A stretch of DNA of 64,000 nt from Paenibacillus sp. SY21-1 (GTDB taxonomy: Bacteria > Bacillota > Bacilli > Paenibacillales > Paenibacillaceae): assembly GCF_005222705.1 (NCBI RefSeq), contig NZ_STGF01000013.1, positions 124,001 to 188,000 on the forward strand, given 5' to 3'. The position numbers and the translations under genes are program-made. Below, piece by piece: positions 9,897 through 19,123 of the stretch. Each line of letters begins with the position of its first letter. Position 1 is the stretch's first letter. A model generated the notes under the pieces. The model was not told the origin of the DNA and ran no database searches. It worked only from the letters and a program-made list of their open reading frames with translations.

Positions 9897-10392
9897 GAAG
9901 CTGGACGGGAGGTATTACACAGAGTTTGAGCATGAAATCGTATTGACGGAACAGGACGCAAATGTAGACTACATGCTTAAAGTGCGCCTTAAGCCACAAT
10001 CCTTAAAGGGAATATATATAGATTTGCCCAAAATAAAAACCGAGGCCGGTTATCTGCAAAAAAATCAACGGATAGCCACACCCCCAAAAGACTGCGATGC
10101 CATTATTGTAGATGTAGACAGTAAAACCGTATATTTAATTGAAATGAAAAAAACGTCCAGCGCTTCAACCAATACGGAAATCTCCGCACAATTGGATGCA
10201 GGCCACATTTGGTGGAATCATATCTATTTCTGCACTGGAGCATCAGGGCATTACCGAATCGTCAAAATTGCCATGATGGTGGAGGAGAGAAGGTCGAGAA
10301 ACAGAAGAAAAAAAGAACCTGCACTAAACCAGACAGAAGAACTTCCTTTCTTGAAAGGGTTCGGCAATTCACTGCGCTTGGAACTTTATTAA
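9886..10392 (+). CDS. Putative PD-(D/E)XK-like nuclease, partner of the upstream ATPase
   Basis: About 168 residues from ATG 9886. An in-frame GTG at 9880 also exists, but AGAGGG at 9875-9880 is spaced for the ATG. I do not recognise a named family. It shows a pattern typical of the PD-(D/E)XK fold: Asp71 in CDAIIVD, a short beta-strand, then Glu86-Met-Lys88 in LIEMKK, followed by AQLDAGH around 106, where these enzymes often carry a conserved Gln. Acidic residues at 13-17 could complete the site. Predicted metal-dependent DNA or RNA cleavage is an inference from motif spacing only. The 11-base overlap with the ATPase stop and the shared AT-rich composition argue for a two-protein complex. 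Alternative: a non-catalytic PD-(D/E)XK-fold accessory protein. Confidence 0.7.
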   Translation: MIIEKLDGRYYTEFEHEIVLTEQDANVDYMLKVRLKPQSLKGIYIDLPKIKTEAGYLQKNQRIATPPKDCDAIIVDVDSKTVYLIEMKKTSSASTNTEISAQLDAGHIWWNHIYFCTGASGHYRIVKIAMMVEERRSRNRRKKEPALNQTEELPFLKGFGNSLRLELY

Positions 10393-10459
10393 CATTGTAT
10401 AGTGAAACGTACTGCTCTTCTCAGCAAACTTATAAGCAAAAACTCACAATCAACAAAAA

Positions 10460-10492
10460 AAGGCATCGTCCCCATTCCAGGAACGATGCCTT
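10460..10492 (-). terminator. Rho-independent terminator of the copper-amine-oxidase-domain gene
   Basis: A perfect 10-bp stem AAGGCATCGT/ACGATGCCTT with a 13-base loop. Read on the minus strand it is followed by TTTTTTGTTG, so it mainly ends the gene that stops at 10505. It may also stop transcription from the converging nuclease gene, although the plus-strand tail is poor in T. Confidence 0.88.
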
Positions 10493-10504
10493 CTTAATAT
10501 GCCT

Positions 10505-12280
10505 TTATTGCGCCCGCTCGTCAAGCGGATAAAAAATCAAATTGATAGGAAAGGCCGAGCCGGCAGGAGGCGTAAACTCAATCTCCAGGCTGTCTTCCGT
10601 GCCGGTCGTTTTCTCCAGAATAACGAGGCCGTCAAAAGCCGTCATAACGCCCGAGCCGGGCACCTTGCGAATTTCTCCGTTTACCTTGAACGGCCCCTTG
10701 AACGGACCGCCTTTTGCCAGCACCATAATCGCCATTTTACCGGGCTTATCCGCATGAATCCGGTACACGCTGCCGTAATTCGCAGGGTCCTCCACCTCAA
10801 TGCCGCGCGTCGGATCGAACCCTTTCTGATGAGGATCTACCTTGCCGTCGCCAAGCACGAGCAGTTTGGGCTTGGTCAGTGCGGATGCCGACAAATCAAC
10901 CTCCCAATCAAAGCCGGTAATCGGGAAGGTTCCGCGAATATGGCGATTGTACGGAAGCTGAGGCAAATTGACCATATCCGTCGACACTTTATCCGCTACG
11001 GCAAACGAATATTTGACTGCTCCGTCCGTTTCCACGTCATAAAGCAAATTGACGCCTTGTCCCGGGTAAAAATCGGGAAATTGCTTGTAGATAAATGTTT
11101 CGCCTGGCGGAATAACCATTTTCTCGGCGATCGGATCATTCATCAGAAAATCGACGCTCGCCTCGCTGCCCATCTGCATAGCGTATAACGTCGGATATAC
11201 CTCGCCTTTCCGAGTCGTCGTCAGCGTGACAGGCGAATCCGTCGTATTCGTGGCCAGAATGGCAAATGACACTTTTTTCTGCATACCGTTCTGATGATTG
11301 GCATACAATCTGGTTTTGCCGGCAACCGTATCCTGGTACAGTATGCCGAGCTCCGTGAACGTTTCCGGGCTATCGCTCAGGAGCAACGAACGGGAACGGT
11401 CCTCCTGCATTCTTTTGGATACATTTTCCAGACGGAAGAAGTTCTGATTCAGCGTCGACCAGTCCGTTTTGATAAAGCTGCCGACTCCCCCCGTGTAGAT
11501 CGGGTATTCTGTCGTATTCAGATAAACCTCATCGGTAATAATCAGCTCGCGTGTGTACGGAGCGCTGACGTTGCCGCTTTTGTCCGTCGCCGTAAGCGTA
11601 ATCGGGTATGTGCCCGCTTTGAAAAAGGCATCCTGCTTTCCTTCCCAAGCCAGCTTAAGCGCCTCAGCGTCCGGATCGTAGCTCAGATTCACATATTTGA
11701 TCGGCTCGCCTATCCGGTAGACGGACTTTCCGAATGTAAACTTCGCAACCGGGCTGGAGCTGTCCGAATCCGGATCGTAAATGCCGGGCGGCTTGTTGAC
11801 GTGCAGCACGTCTATTTTTTTCAGCTCGCTATTATATGTATAGCTGGCGCCCATATAGTCGGACAACCAAGCAAGCTTGATCATCAGCCTGCCGTTGACT
11901 ACGGCCGCTACATCGTCCATCTTATACCAGTACCCGTTAACGAAGGCCGACTTATTCACCGTATCGATGGAAATGAGATAGCCCGGCGTTTCCATTACAA
12001 TAGTTTTGGTAGCCCCGACCCATTCCACCTTCATTCCGAAGGCGTCGCCGAGAAACTTGGCGGGCACGTACGTTCTTCCTTTCTGGGTAATCGGCGCGGC
12101 GTCCAGCAGCACCTGCTCCCCGTTCAAAAACGCTTCCTGCTTATCCAGATAAAAGACCACATAAGTTGTACCTGCCGTAATCGCGCCTGCGGCTCCTCCG
12201 GCTTGCGCTAGAGTTCCAAGCGCCATTACGAGCGTCATGACCATCAGCATCAGCTTGCGGCTTGCATATTTCATCCTCAT
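10505..12280 (-). CDS. Secreted protein with copper amine oxidase N-terminal-like domain
   Basis: 591 residues. A signal peptide (hydrophobic LMLMVMTLVMALGTLAQA, cleavage near residue 30) is followed by a domain with the pattern 'AFLNGEQVLLDAAPI..GRTYVPAKFLGDAFGMKVEW', typical of PF07833 stalk domains in Gram-positive surface proteins. An Ig/PKD-like segment follows near residues 180-260 (PVAKFTFGKSVYRIGEPI; GTYPITLTATDKSGN). The C-terminal 330 residues resemble no family I know. No SLH domain, LPXTG or membrane anchor is visible, so it is probably released or wall-associated. It is monocistronic with its own terminator. A second ATG at 12274 is an equally possible start; AAGGGAG lies further upstream. 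Confidence 0.75.
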   Translation of the reverse strand: MRMKYASRKLMLMVMTLVMALGTLAQAGGAAGAITAGTTYVVFYLDKQEAFLNGEQVLLDAAPITQKGRTYVPAKFLGDAFGMKVEWVGATKTIVMETPGYLISIDTVNKSAFVNGYWYKMDDVAAVVNGRLMIKLAWLSDYMGASYTYNSELKKIDVLHVNKPPGIYDPDSDSSSPVAKFTFGKSVYRIGEPIKYVNLSYDPDAEALKLAWEGKQDAFFKAGTYPITLTATDKSGNVSAPYTRELIITDEVYLNTTEYPIYTGGVGSFIKTDWSTLNQNFFRLENVSKRMQEDRSRSLLLSDSPETFTELGILYQDTVAGKTRLYANHQNGMQKKVSFAILATNTTDSPVTLTTTRKGEVYPTLYAMQMGSEASVDFLMNDPIAEKMVIPPGETFIYKQFPDFYPGQGVNLLYDVETDGAVKYSFAVADKVSTDMVNLPQLPYNRHIRGTFPITGFDWEVDLSASALTKPKLLVLGDGKVDPHQKGFDPTRGIEVEDPANYGSVYRIHADKPGKMAIMVLAKGGPFKGPFKVNGEIRKVPGSGVMTAFDGLVILEKTTGTEDSLEIEFTPPAGSAFPINLIFYPLDERAQ

Positions 12281-12498
12281 TGCTTCATTTATTGCTCCCT
12301 TGCTACATATTACAGATCGGACGTTCTAACCGAAAGATCCTTCTGCCAGTCCCCCATTTAGACGCAAACCGGATTAAGAAGTTGCACTAATTTTACAAAA
12401 CTTTTGCAATTCCTCCAAACCTTCGCCTGCGCTCTTGCGAAACTTCGCAGCTTTCTTCGTCTTGCAGTCCGGAACCTATGCAAGGGCTGATGGGACAA

Positions 12499-13407
12499 TT
12501 AACGCTTATCCTGCACAAAATAATTGGTGAGGCTGCCGAGTCCTTCTATCTCCACCGTCACCTCGTCGCCCTCCCGCAAATAGACGCGCCTGTCCGGCGG
12601 ATAGCCCAGCATGACGCCTTCAGGCGTGCCGGTCAGAATGACGTCGCCGGGCTGCAGCGTCATATGCTGCGAGATATAGCTGATGATTTGCCGGCAGTTA
12701 AAAATCATATCCGATGTATGGGAGCTTTGGCGCTCTTCGCCGTTGACGAGGCAGCGAATGGCAAGCGCGTCCGGTGCGGCAACCTCGTCTGCCGTTGCCA
12801 GATAAGGACCCAACGGACAAAAGCCGTCGGCGCTTTTGCCCAGCAGCCATTGCGATGTGCGCATCTGCAAATCTCGGGCGGACAAATCATTGGCGTTGCA
12901 ATAACCCAGCACATAGTCAAGCGCATGTTCCTCGCTTACTTGCTTGGCCGTCCTGCCTATTACGATCGCCAGCTCCGCCTCGTAATCGACCTGCTCCGTC
13001 ACCCGCCCTGGCAGGGTTACAGTCCCAAGATGTCCGGCGAGCGCATTATTAAATTTACTGAATAGGATCGGATATTCAGGAATTGCCGCTCCCGTCTCGA
13101 CAGCATGCTTGCGGTAGTTCAAGCCGACGCAAATGATTTTGCCGGGCTCGGTCACGCATGGTCCGTATGTCAGCTCTTCCTCGCTCCTTAGCGCCCGCTC
13201 TAACCCTGTATCCGTCTCCTTCAAGCGCAGCACATAGCTCTCCAACCGTTCAAGCGATTGCCTTCCTCCAGCCACTACTTCCCGCATCGTTGCGGGAACG
13301 CCTTCTTCAGGCAGCTGCTGCAGGGCCGCTTCCATATCCAATACGCCTTCCTGCAGCTTTATGCCCAGCCGCGCATGTCCATTGATCTCAAAGGTTAACA
13401 GCTTCAT
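12499..13407 (-). CDS. Fumarylacetoacetate hydrolase (FAH) family protein
   Basis: 302 residues, a full-length FAH-superfamily enzyme: a short N-terminal domain, then the catalytic core from about residue 80 (ICVGLNYRKHA). Metal ligands are visible in YEAELA and in NDLSARD. QWLLGKSADGFCPLGP and LTGTPEGV are characteristic of the 2-hydroxyhepta-2,4-diene-1,7-dioate isomerase / oxaloacetate decarboxylase (YisK-like) branch. The exact substrate cannot be told from sequence. AGGAGG lies upstream of ATG 13407 and an extended -10 box further up, so it is probably transcribed alone. Nothing nearby suggests an aromatic catabolic cluster. Confidence 0.88.
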   Translation of the reverse strand: MKLLTFEINGHARLGIKLQEGVLDMEAALQQLPEEGVPATMREVVAGGRQSLERLESYVLRLKETDTGLERALRSEEELTYGPCVTEPGKIICVGLNYRKHAVETGAAIPEYPILFSKFNNALAGHLGTVTLPGRVTEQVDYEAELAIVIGRTAKQVSEEHALDYVLGYCNANDLSARDLQMRTSQWLLGKSADGFCPLGPYLATADEVAAPDALAIRCLVNGEERQSSHTSDMIFNCRQIISYISQHMTLQPGDVILTGTPEGVMLGYPPDRRVYLREGDEVTVEIEGLGSLTNYFVQDKR

Positions 13408-13451
13408 TACGCTTCAACTCCTCCTAATTCTAGATTCTCAACTCTTCTTAC

Positions 13452-13457
13452 ATTATA
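13452..13457 (-). promoter_or_regulatory. Extended -10 promoter for the FAH-family gene
   Basis: Read on the minus strand, TGATATAAT places a perfect TATAAT with an upstream TG at 13452-13457, 45 bases before the start codon at 13407. The -35 region is poor, which is usual for extended -10 promoters. Confidence 0.6.
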
Positions 13458-13572
13458 TCACGCGACAAAAAGGTTAAAATGGCTGCGCCGGACAACCGGA
13501 CATGAAGACGGCTCGCCAGCGTATGCGCGCAGCCCCAAACAGCCGGCAGGCCAACTGGCCGAACGATCATAA

Positions 13573-13615
13573 AAATACCGCCCCGAAGCGGCAAGCGCAT
13601 CTCGAAGCGGTATTT
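13573..13615 (-). terminator. Terminator of the first sugar-transport operon
   Basis: AAATACCGC/GCGGTATTT stem with a long loop that holds further CTTCG/GAAGC pairs. On the minus strand it is followed by ATTTTTATG. It lies just after the binding-protein stop at 13625. Confidence 0.85.
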
Positions 13616-13624
13616 GTTATCGGC

Positions 13625-15220
13625 TTATTGTACGGACTTTAAATATTCTTGGGTCTGCTTCTCGACCTCGGCTTTTACCTTATCGATGCCTGCGGCGTTC
13701 AGCTTGTCGGTCAATTGCGTGAAGGCCTCGTCGACGTTTTTAACAGCGCCGATATACAGCGGGTTCGCATATTGCGTCGATACGTTGGCGATATTGGCAA
13801 TCTGCGATTTCACATTCTCGCTGTTAAAGGTGAAGCTCGCGAACGGAACCGGCTTTAGAATGTCGCTCACCGAATTGCGGTGCTCGATGTAAGAGGCAGG
13901 CCAGTTAGCCATCGGCTTAAGAATATCCTTATTGACGAACCAGAAGCCGCTTGCGTCAACCGGGAACGGATTGTTGTCCGATGTCACGCCTTCAGGCATG
14001 CCGATTTTGTCGTCTGCGGTTACAACGTAATGCTTGCCTTCGATACCGTAAGTAACCAGGTATACGTACGACGGATCTTGCATAAGCAGGTCCATTGCTT
14101 GCAGAGCGCGCTCCGGGTTGTCCGAGCTTGCCGCAACGGCAAGGCCGTTATTCAGCCAGCTGTTTTGCACAGCGTGGCCTTGCGGAGATACGCCGGTAAT
14201 AATATCAACCTCAATGCCTTTGGCCGCGCAATTCTCGGTAACGGCCGCTACGTCGAGCGAGTTGCCGAATGCGACGCCGGATTTGCCCTCGCAGAAATTG
14301 TCCTTGGAGCGCGTTTTGTTCGCATACGGGTTTTTATTGACATAGCCTTTGTCGTACCAGTCCTTCATAGTCGTTGCAGCGAACTTGCTCGCCGACAGGA
14401 ACGGCTCCTCTACCGAGGTGAACACCTTGCCCGCAGCGTCCTCATAATCGTACACTACGCCTTGCGCAATCGGGTTGCCGGAATCAATCGGGCCGCCCGT
14501 ATAGGCGATTTTCTCGTTCACGAGGAAAATCCACGGCGTCGGCAGGTCGAACTGGCTGTCCAGGTTAAGCGGGATCATGTCCGGCTCGTTCTTTTTCAGC
14601 GCTTCCAGGTAAGGACCCAGCTCCGAAATTTTTGTAACCGCAGGGATACCGTATTTCTCGCGCAAATCGCGGCGAATGAGCGCTACGCCCGCCTTGCGGT
14701 CAGGAGTAGCCGTCGGCACCATATAAGGAATGCCGTTGATTTCTGCCGCTTTCAGCGCTGCAGGATCAAGCTTCTCCATATGCTTAGGCATATATTTGTT
14801 CAGCATGTCGACATCAAGCTCGTGGAACGCGCCCTTCATCGCTTCCTGAACATAGAAGTTCCAATCGGCCGCGAATACGATGTCTACATCCTCGCCGGAT
14901 GCCAGCACGAGCGGATATTTGGATTGCACCTCGCCCCAGCCGATATAATTCAGATCAAGCGTCGCATTGATATCCGCCTTTAGCTTCTTGTTGACTTCGG
15001 CCAGCACCTCGGGCATTCCCTTTGGCGCATCGCCGAGCAGATACATTTTGAGGGCAACCTCCTTGGAATTGTCGATGCCCCCGTTATCGCCCGACTCCGA
15101 GGTCGAGTTTCCGGCATTGCCTGTCGCAGCAGGCGCGTTTCCGTTGCCGCCGGAACAAGCGGACAGCACAAGCGTCAGCATCAAAAGAGTCATAATGGCT
15201 GCATTCAGCTTTTTCTTCAT
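13625..15220 (-). CDS. Extracellular sugar-binding lipoprotein of an ABC importer
   Basis: 531 residues from ATG 15220, chosen because AAGGGGG lies ten bases upstream and the signal peptide then starts MKKK. The lipobox LVLSAC sets the lipidated Cys near residue 23; a Gly/Asn/Ser-rich linker follows. The large size and the pattern resemble LipO/YtcQ-type binding proteins of the MUT2 oligosaccharide class, which work with LplB/YtcP permeases. It is the last gene of the group permease-permease-binding protein and lies 75 bases after the second permease. Ligand unknown; the cellulase-like hydrolase upstream suggests an oligosaccharide. Confidence 0.9.
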   Translation of the reverse strand: MKKKLNAAIMTLLMLTLVLSACSGGNGNAPAATGNAGNSTSESGDNGGIDNSKEVALKMYLLGDAPKGMPEVLAEVNKKLKADINATLDLNYIGWGEVQSKYPLVLASGEDVDIVFAADWNFYVQEAMKGAFHELDVDMLNKYMPKHMEKLDPAALKAAEINGIPYMVPTATPDRKAGVALIRRDLREKYGIPAVTKISELGPYLEALKKNEPDMIPLNLDSQFDLPTPWIFLVNEKIAYTGGPIDSGNPIAQGVVYDYEDAAGKVFTSVEEPFLSASKFAATTMKDWYDKGYVNKNPYANKTRSKDNFCEGKSGVAFGNSLDVAAVTENCAAKGIEVDIITGVSPQGHAVQNSWLNNGLAVAASSDNPERALQAMDLLMQDPSYVYLVTYGIEGKHYVVTADDKIGMPEGVTSDNNPFPVDASGFWFVNKDILKPMANWPASYIEHRNSVSDILKPVPFASFTFNSENVKSQIANIANVSTQYANPLYIGAVKNVDEAFTQLTDKLNAAGIDKVKAEVEKQTQEYLKSVQ

Positions 15221-15294
15221 TTTGTCTTTTCCCCCTTGCAAGTATAGTTCATGCTATATAAATCCGGTTCGCGGATTCATATCAAACGGCGAAA

Positions 15295-16179
15295 CTAGCC
15301 TTTGACTGCGCCGATCGTGACGCCTTTGACAAAGTACTTCTGCACGAACGGAAAGACGAGCAGAATAGGTCCTGTTGCGATAACCGTCATGGCCAGCTTA
15401 AACGTCTCCTTGGGCTGATCCAGCGCTCCTGCATATTGCGCCATCGCCGACGACATATTGACCGATGACAGCATTTTGTAGAGCATGTACTGGAGCGGGA
15501 TGAGATGATCCTTGTCCACGAACATCATCGCCGTCCACCAATCGTTCCAGTACGCAAGCGCGGTGAACAAGCCGATTGAAGCGAGCGCGGGCTTGGAGAG
15601 CGGAAGCACCATTTGAAAAAAGATCCGATATTCGCCCGCACCGTCGATTTTGGCGGACTCAATAAGCGGCTCCGGTATCGAACCGCGGATAAAGCTGCGC
15701 AAAATAAGAATGAACATGACGTTGAACATCGGCAGCAGAATCAGTACGCCAAGCGTATTTTTCAGCTCCAGATAGCGGGTGACCAGAATGTAGAACGGGG
15801 CGAGGCCGCCGTTAAACAATGTCGTGAAGAACAGGAAGAATGCCAGCGCATTCCGGTACTTGACCTCTTTGCGGTACAGCACGTACGCCGCCATCGTTGA
15901 GACGAGCAAGCCTACGCTCGTGCCGATAAGCGTTATCATGATGGACACCCGATAAGCCGACAGCACCTCTGCCGGATACCGGAAAATAAACGTATAAGCG
16001 TCAAGCGAAAAATCTCGCGGCCAGAACCAGTAGCCCGACCTCAGCACCGCGCTCTCCGAGGAGAAGGAGCCTGCGATCAGCACGATAAACGGAAGGAGCG
16101 TAATGAGGGAAATTACGCCGATAAGGCCGTAAGAAAGCATCGAAAACCAAGGCGACGCGTTCAGCTTGTTAGTAGTCAT
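15295..16179 (-). CDS. Sugar ABC importer permease (YtcP/LplC-like)
   Basis: 294 residues, six hydrophobic segments, and the ATPase-contact EAA loop ESAKIDGAGEYRIFFQMVLPLSKP near residues 187-210. The C-terminus QKYFVKGVTIGAVKG is diagnostic of YtcP-type permeases. It forms the membrane channel with the permease encoded 34 bases upstream. No ATPase gene is present in the cluster. Confidence 0.93.
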   Translation of the reverse strand: MTTNKLNASPWFSMLSYGLIGVISLITLLPFIVLIAGSFSSESAVLRSGYWFWPRDFSLDAYTFIFRYPAEVLSAYRVSIMITLIGTSVGLLVSTMAAYVLYRKEVKYRNALAFFLFFTTLFNGGLAPFYILVTRYLELKNTLGVLILLPMFNVMFILILRSFIRGSIPEPLIESAKIDGAGEYRIFFQMVLPLSKPALASIGLFTALAYWNDWWTAMMFVDKDHLIPLQYMLYKMLSSVNMSSAMAQYAGALDQPKETFKLAMTVIATGPILLVFPFVQKYFVKGVTIGAVKG

Positions 16180-16212
16180 CTTTTATCACCTGCTTGTCGT
16201 AGAATCGCATAT

Positions 16213-17187
16213 TTAGAACAAAGCCTGATCTTTGTCGTAGCGTCTGACGAGATAATTCGCCGTCAAAATAATGATGAGCGTCAGTACGGACTGGTAGAAG
16301 CCCACCGATGAGGCCATGCCGAAATCCTGCGTATTGACAAGGGATCTAAAGACGAGCGTATCAATAATATCCGTGTCGTCCATCAGCGCTCCGTTGTTGC
16401 CGATCAATTGGTAGAACATGTCGAACTCGCCGCGCATAATCCGTCCAAGTCCCAACAGAATCAGAATAATCATCGTAGGCTGAAGCAGCGGGAGCGTGAT
16501 TTTCGTAATTTTTTGCCATCTGGTCGCGCCGTCAATCGTTGCCGCCTCGTACACCTCCTGATCGATGCCGACGATTGCCGCCAAATACAGGATGCTGCCG
16601 TAGCCGACCCATTTCCATACGTAGAGGAACGGCAGAATGATGAACCAGTACCAGCTTGTGGAGTAAATATCGATTGCATCCAATCCGAACTGCCGGAAAA
16701 TGACGTTGATAATGCCGTATTCGTAGTTCAGAAAGTTGTACACAAAAGCCGATACCGTTACCCAGGAAATAAAATAGGGCAAAAACAAAAAGGTCTGCGT
16801 GATGCGCTTAAACCATTTCTTCATAATCTCCGAGAGCAAAATCGCGGTTGCGATCGAGAACAGCGTATACAGACCAAGGAAAACCACATTGTACAAAATC
16901 GTATTCCGTGTAACGATCCAGGCTTTTCCCGATAAAAAGAAATATTCAAAGTTCTCAAAGCCGTTCCACGGGCTTCCGAAAATCCCGTCCCGGTAGTTAA
17001 AATCCTTGAACGCCATGACAACTCCCGCCATCGGCGCATAGGCAAAAATCAGAAAGTATACGGCAATTGGAATAAACATCGTATACAGCGGCCAGTGTCT
17101 TTTGAGTTCGCCGAGCATCGGCAGCTTTCTTGCGGGATTCGCCTTCTCCGGCTTGCCCGCTGCCCTGAGGGCGGTTTGTTCCTTCAT
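16213..17187 (-). CDS. Sugar ABC importer permease (LplB-like)
   Basis: 324 residues with a cytoplasmic N-terminus and six predicted membrane segments. The PMAGVVMAFKDFNYRDGIFG segment is typical of LplB permeases and the EAA loop is EAATIDGATRWQKITKITLPLLQP near residue 220. It is the first gene of the three-gene transport unit, separated by 153 bases from the histidine kinase, a gap with a possible promoter. Confidence 0.93.
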   Translation of the reverse strand: MKEQTALRAAGKPEKANPARKLPMLGELKRHWPLYTMFIPIAVYFLIFAYAPMAGVVMAFKDFNYRDGIFGSPWNGFENFEYFFLSGKAWIVTRNTILYNVVFLGLYTLFSIATAILLSEIMKKWFKRITQTFLFLPYFISWVTVSAFVYNFLNYEYGIINVIFRQFGLDAIDIYSTSWYWFIILPFLYVWKWVGYGSILYLAAIVGIDQEVYEAATIDGATRWQKITKITLPLLQPTMIILILLGLGRIMRGEFDMFYQLIGNNGALMDDTDIIDTLVFRSLVNTQDFGMASSVGFYQSVLTLIIILTANYLVRRYDKDQALF

Positions 17188-17273
17188 GCCATCACCATCC
17201 GTTAATTACTGTCTAGTCTGAGTGGATGCCCGTCCCTGCTGTGCCGGGGCGCAAGCACGACTGCTATGCTTTT

Positions 17274-17279
17274 ATTGTA
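17274..17279 (-). promoter_or_regulatory. Possible -10 box for the permease-permease-binding protein unit
   Basis: On the minus strand TCTACAATAAA carries TACAAT at 17274-17279, 87 bases before the permease start. The -35 region is weak, as expected for an activator-dependent promoter. The same TCTACAATAAA core occurs at the promoter of the rhamnosidase-linked binding protein near 42230. Confidence 0.35.
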
Positions 17280-17340
17280 GATGGATTAAGCATCAGGTCC
17301 TACCGGAGAAAGTTACGATCTTCTTTGAAAATCTAAGCTG

Positions 17341-19122
17341 CTACCCTTTAATTTGCGGCAGCCTGATCGTCACCTGTGTCCCGATACCCGGCGTGCTCTC
17401 ATAAGACAAGCCGTACTCATGCCCGAACAGCAGGACGATGCGCTCCTGAATATTGCGTACGCCGAAGCCGCCTGTCCGCTTGCTGCTTTTGCCTGTCACG
17501 GCTCCCGCCAGCTGCTTGCCGTCCATGCCGACTCCGTCGTCGCGGACATACAGCAGAAGCTTGCCCTCCGAGGATTCGGCCCGAATCGAAATGACGCCCT
17601 CCTCCTCCTCTTTTTCGCGAATGCCATGCAGAATCGAATTTTCCACGAGCGGCTGCAAAATGATTTTGGGCACCTCAAGCTCCTTCAGCTCTTCCGGCAC
17701 CTCGAGCTCAAGCGTAATGCCGCCGCCAAAGCGCATGTTCTGAATGCGGACGTAAGCCTCCACATGCTTGAGCTCGCTCGCCAGCGTGATTTTCTCGCGC
17801 CCGTTGGACAGGCTTAATTTGTAGAAAATCGCCAGCTCCTCGACTACGGTCGATATATCCTGCTCATTGTTTTCGATAGCCATAATGTTGATCAGATCAA
17901 GCGTGTTGTACAGAAAATGAGGGTTAATCTGCGCTTGGAGCGCTTTAAGCTCCTTATTTTTCACCTCGCGCCCGAGCTGATAGGTCTCATCGAGCAGCTT
18001 CCCGATATTCATGACCATCGCATTGTAGGTCTGAATCAGCTGACCGACCTCGTCGCGTCCGGCAGGCAGTTGGGCCGGGCCGAAATCCCCGTCCTTCACC
18101 TTGCGCATATGGCGGCTTAGCTGGCGCAGCCGTTTCGTCGAGGAGCCCGCCACGATAAACGAAAGCGGCAGCACAAACGGAATAATCAGAAGAAAAATCG
18201 AGATCAGCTGATTGCGCGTCTGGTAAATCGTTGACAAAATATCCGATTCCGGCACGATAATGACAAGCTTCATCGATTGGTTCTGTACGTACGACACGCC
18301 GACCATGTACGACCGACCTTTGTAGGCGACATGCTTGTCCCAATTCGCAATGCCCTCCTTCATCTCTGACATGCCGCTCAGCATGCGCTCCACATCGCCG
18401 GGCTCGAAGGAGGCTCCCGCGCTTGCGCTTAACAGATCGTCTCGCTTATTGAACAGGAAAGCTGAAGTGTTGGGGGTAAGCTTGGCATGGCTAAGCACGC
18501 TTTGGAGGGAGGAGACGGAAATTTGGGCGCCCGCCATGCCCGAAAATTGAATCAGGCTGTGCTCCTCCGGAATTTTACGCAAAATCGTGATGGTGTCATC
18601 GGATACAGAGCGGTCAAGCGCCGTAGAGGGCAGCCAGTAGAAGTACTCGCGGGAATTTTTGAAATGGCGCAGCCACACCCGATCGGCGATTTTGTCCATT
18701 TTGAGGTAATCCCTGTTGCCTGGCTCGCCGGCAAGCCCTGCCTGCAAATAAAGCTGGATAAGCTGAATATCCTGGTTATGGGGAAACTGGTGCAGCGCCT
18801 TATCAATGACACTCGCGTTCAGCAGCCATTCGTTCGGGTCCGAATAGCTCTCCGTTTTCGCCGCCTCATGCTGCACGCGCTCGTTGAAGGAAATAAAATT
18901 CAGCACCTCATGAATCGATTCAGCCTTGTATTCGAGGTAAGACTTGGTTTCCTCCATCGCCTTATGCGCGGAGAGGTTCGCCTGCTCCTTGCTTTCGCTG
19001 GCGCTGATGCTTAGATGAATATAGAGCAGCGCGGCGAACGGCAAAGACACAGCGGCCAGAACAGCGGCAAACAGCTTGTAGCGGATGCCTAGATCGGACC
19101 ATAGACGCTTGATTCGCTTCAT
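17341..19122 (-). CDS. YesM-type sensor histidine kinase
   Basis: 593 residues: an N-terminal membrane helix near 17-37, an extracellular sensor of about 270 residues, a second helix near 300-325, a HAMP linker (LRQLSRHMRKVKDGDFG), the His_kinase domain with the phosphoacceptor His in INPHFLYNTL, and the ATPase G-boxes DDGVGMDG and GFGVRNIQER. It starts two bases after the stop of the response regulator, so it is cotranscribed and coupled with it. Likely role: sensing an extracellular glycan or the loaded binding protein and activating the adjacent importer. Confidence 0.93.
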   Translation of the reverse strand: MKRIKRLWSDLGIRYKLFAAVLAAVSLPFAALLYIHLSISASESKEQANLSAHKAMEETKSYLEYKAESIHEVLNFISFNERVQHEAAKTESYSDPNEWLLNASVIDKALHQFPHNQDIQLIQLYLQAGLAGEPGNRDYLKMDKIADRVWLRHFKNSREYFYWLPSTALDRSVSDDTITILRKIPEEHSLIQFSGMAGAQISVSSLQSVLSHAKLTPNTSAFLFNKRDDLLSASAGASFEPGDVERMLSGMSEMKEGIANWDKHVAYKGRSYMVGVSYVQNQSMKLVIIVPESDILSTIYQTRNQLISIFLLIIPFVLPLSFIVAGSSTKRLRQLSRHMRKVKDGDFGPAQLPAGRDEVGQLIQTYNAMVMNIGKLLDETYQLGREVKNKELKALQAQINPHFLYNTLDLINIMAIENNEQDISTVVEELAIFYKLSLSNGREKITLASELKHVEAYVRIQNMRFGGGITLELEVPEELKELEVPKIILQPLVENSILHGIREKEEEEGVISIRAESSEGKLLLYVRDDGVGMDGKQLAGAVTGKSSKRTGGFGVRNIQERIVLLFGHEYGLSYESTPGIGTQVTIRLPQIKG

Positions 19123-19123
19123 G

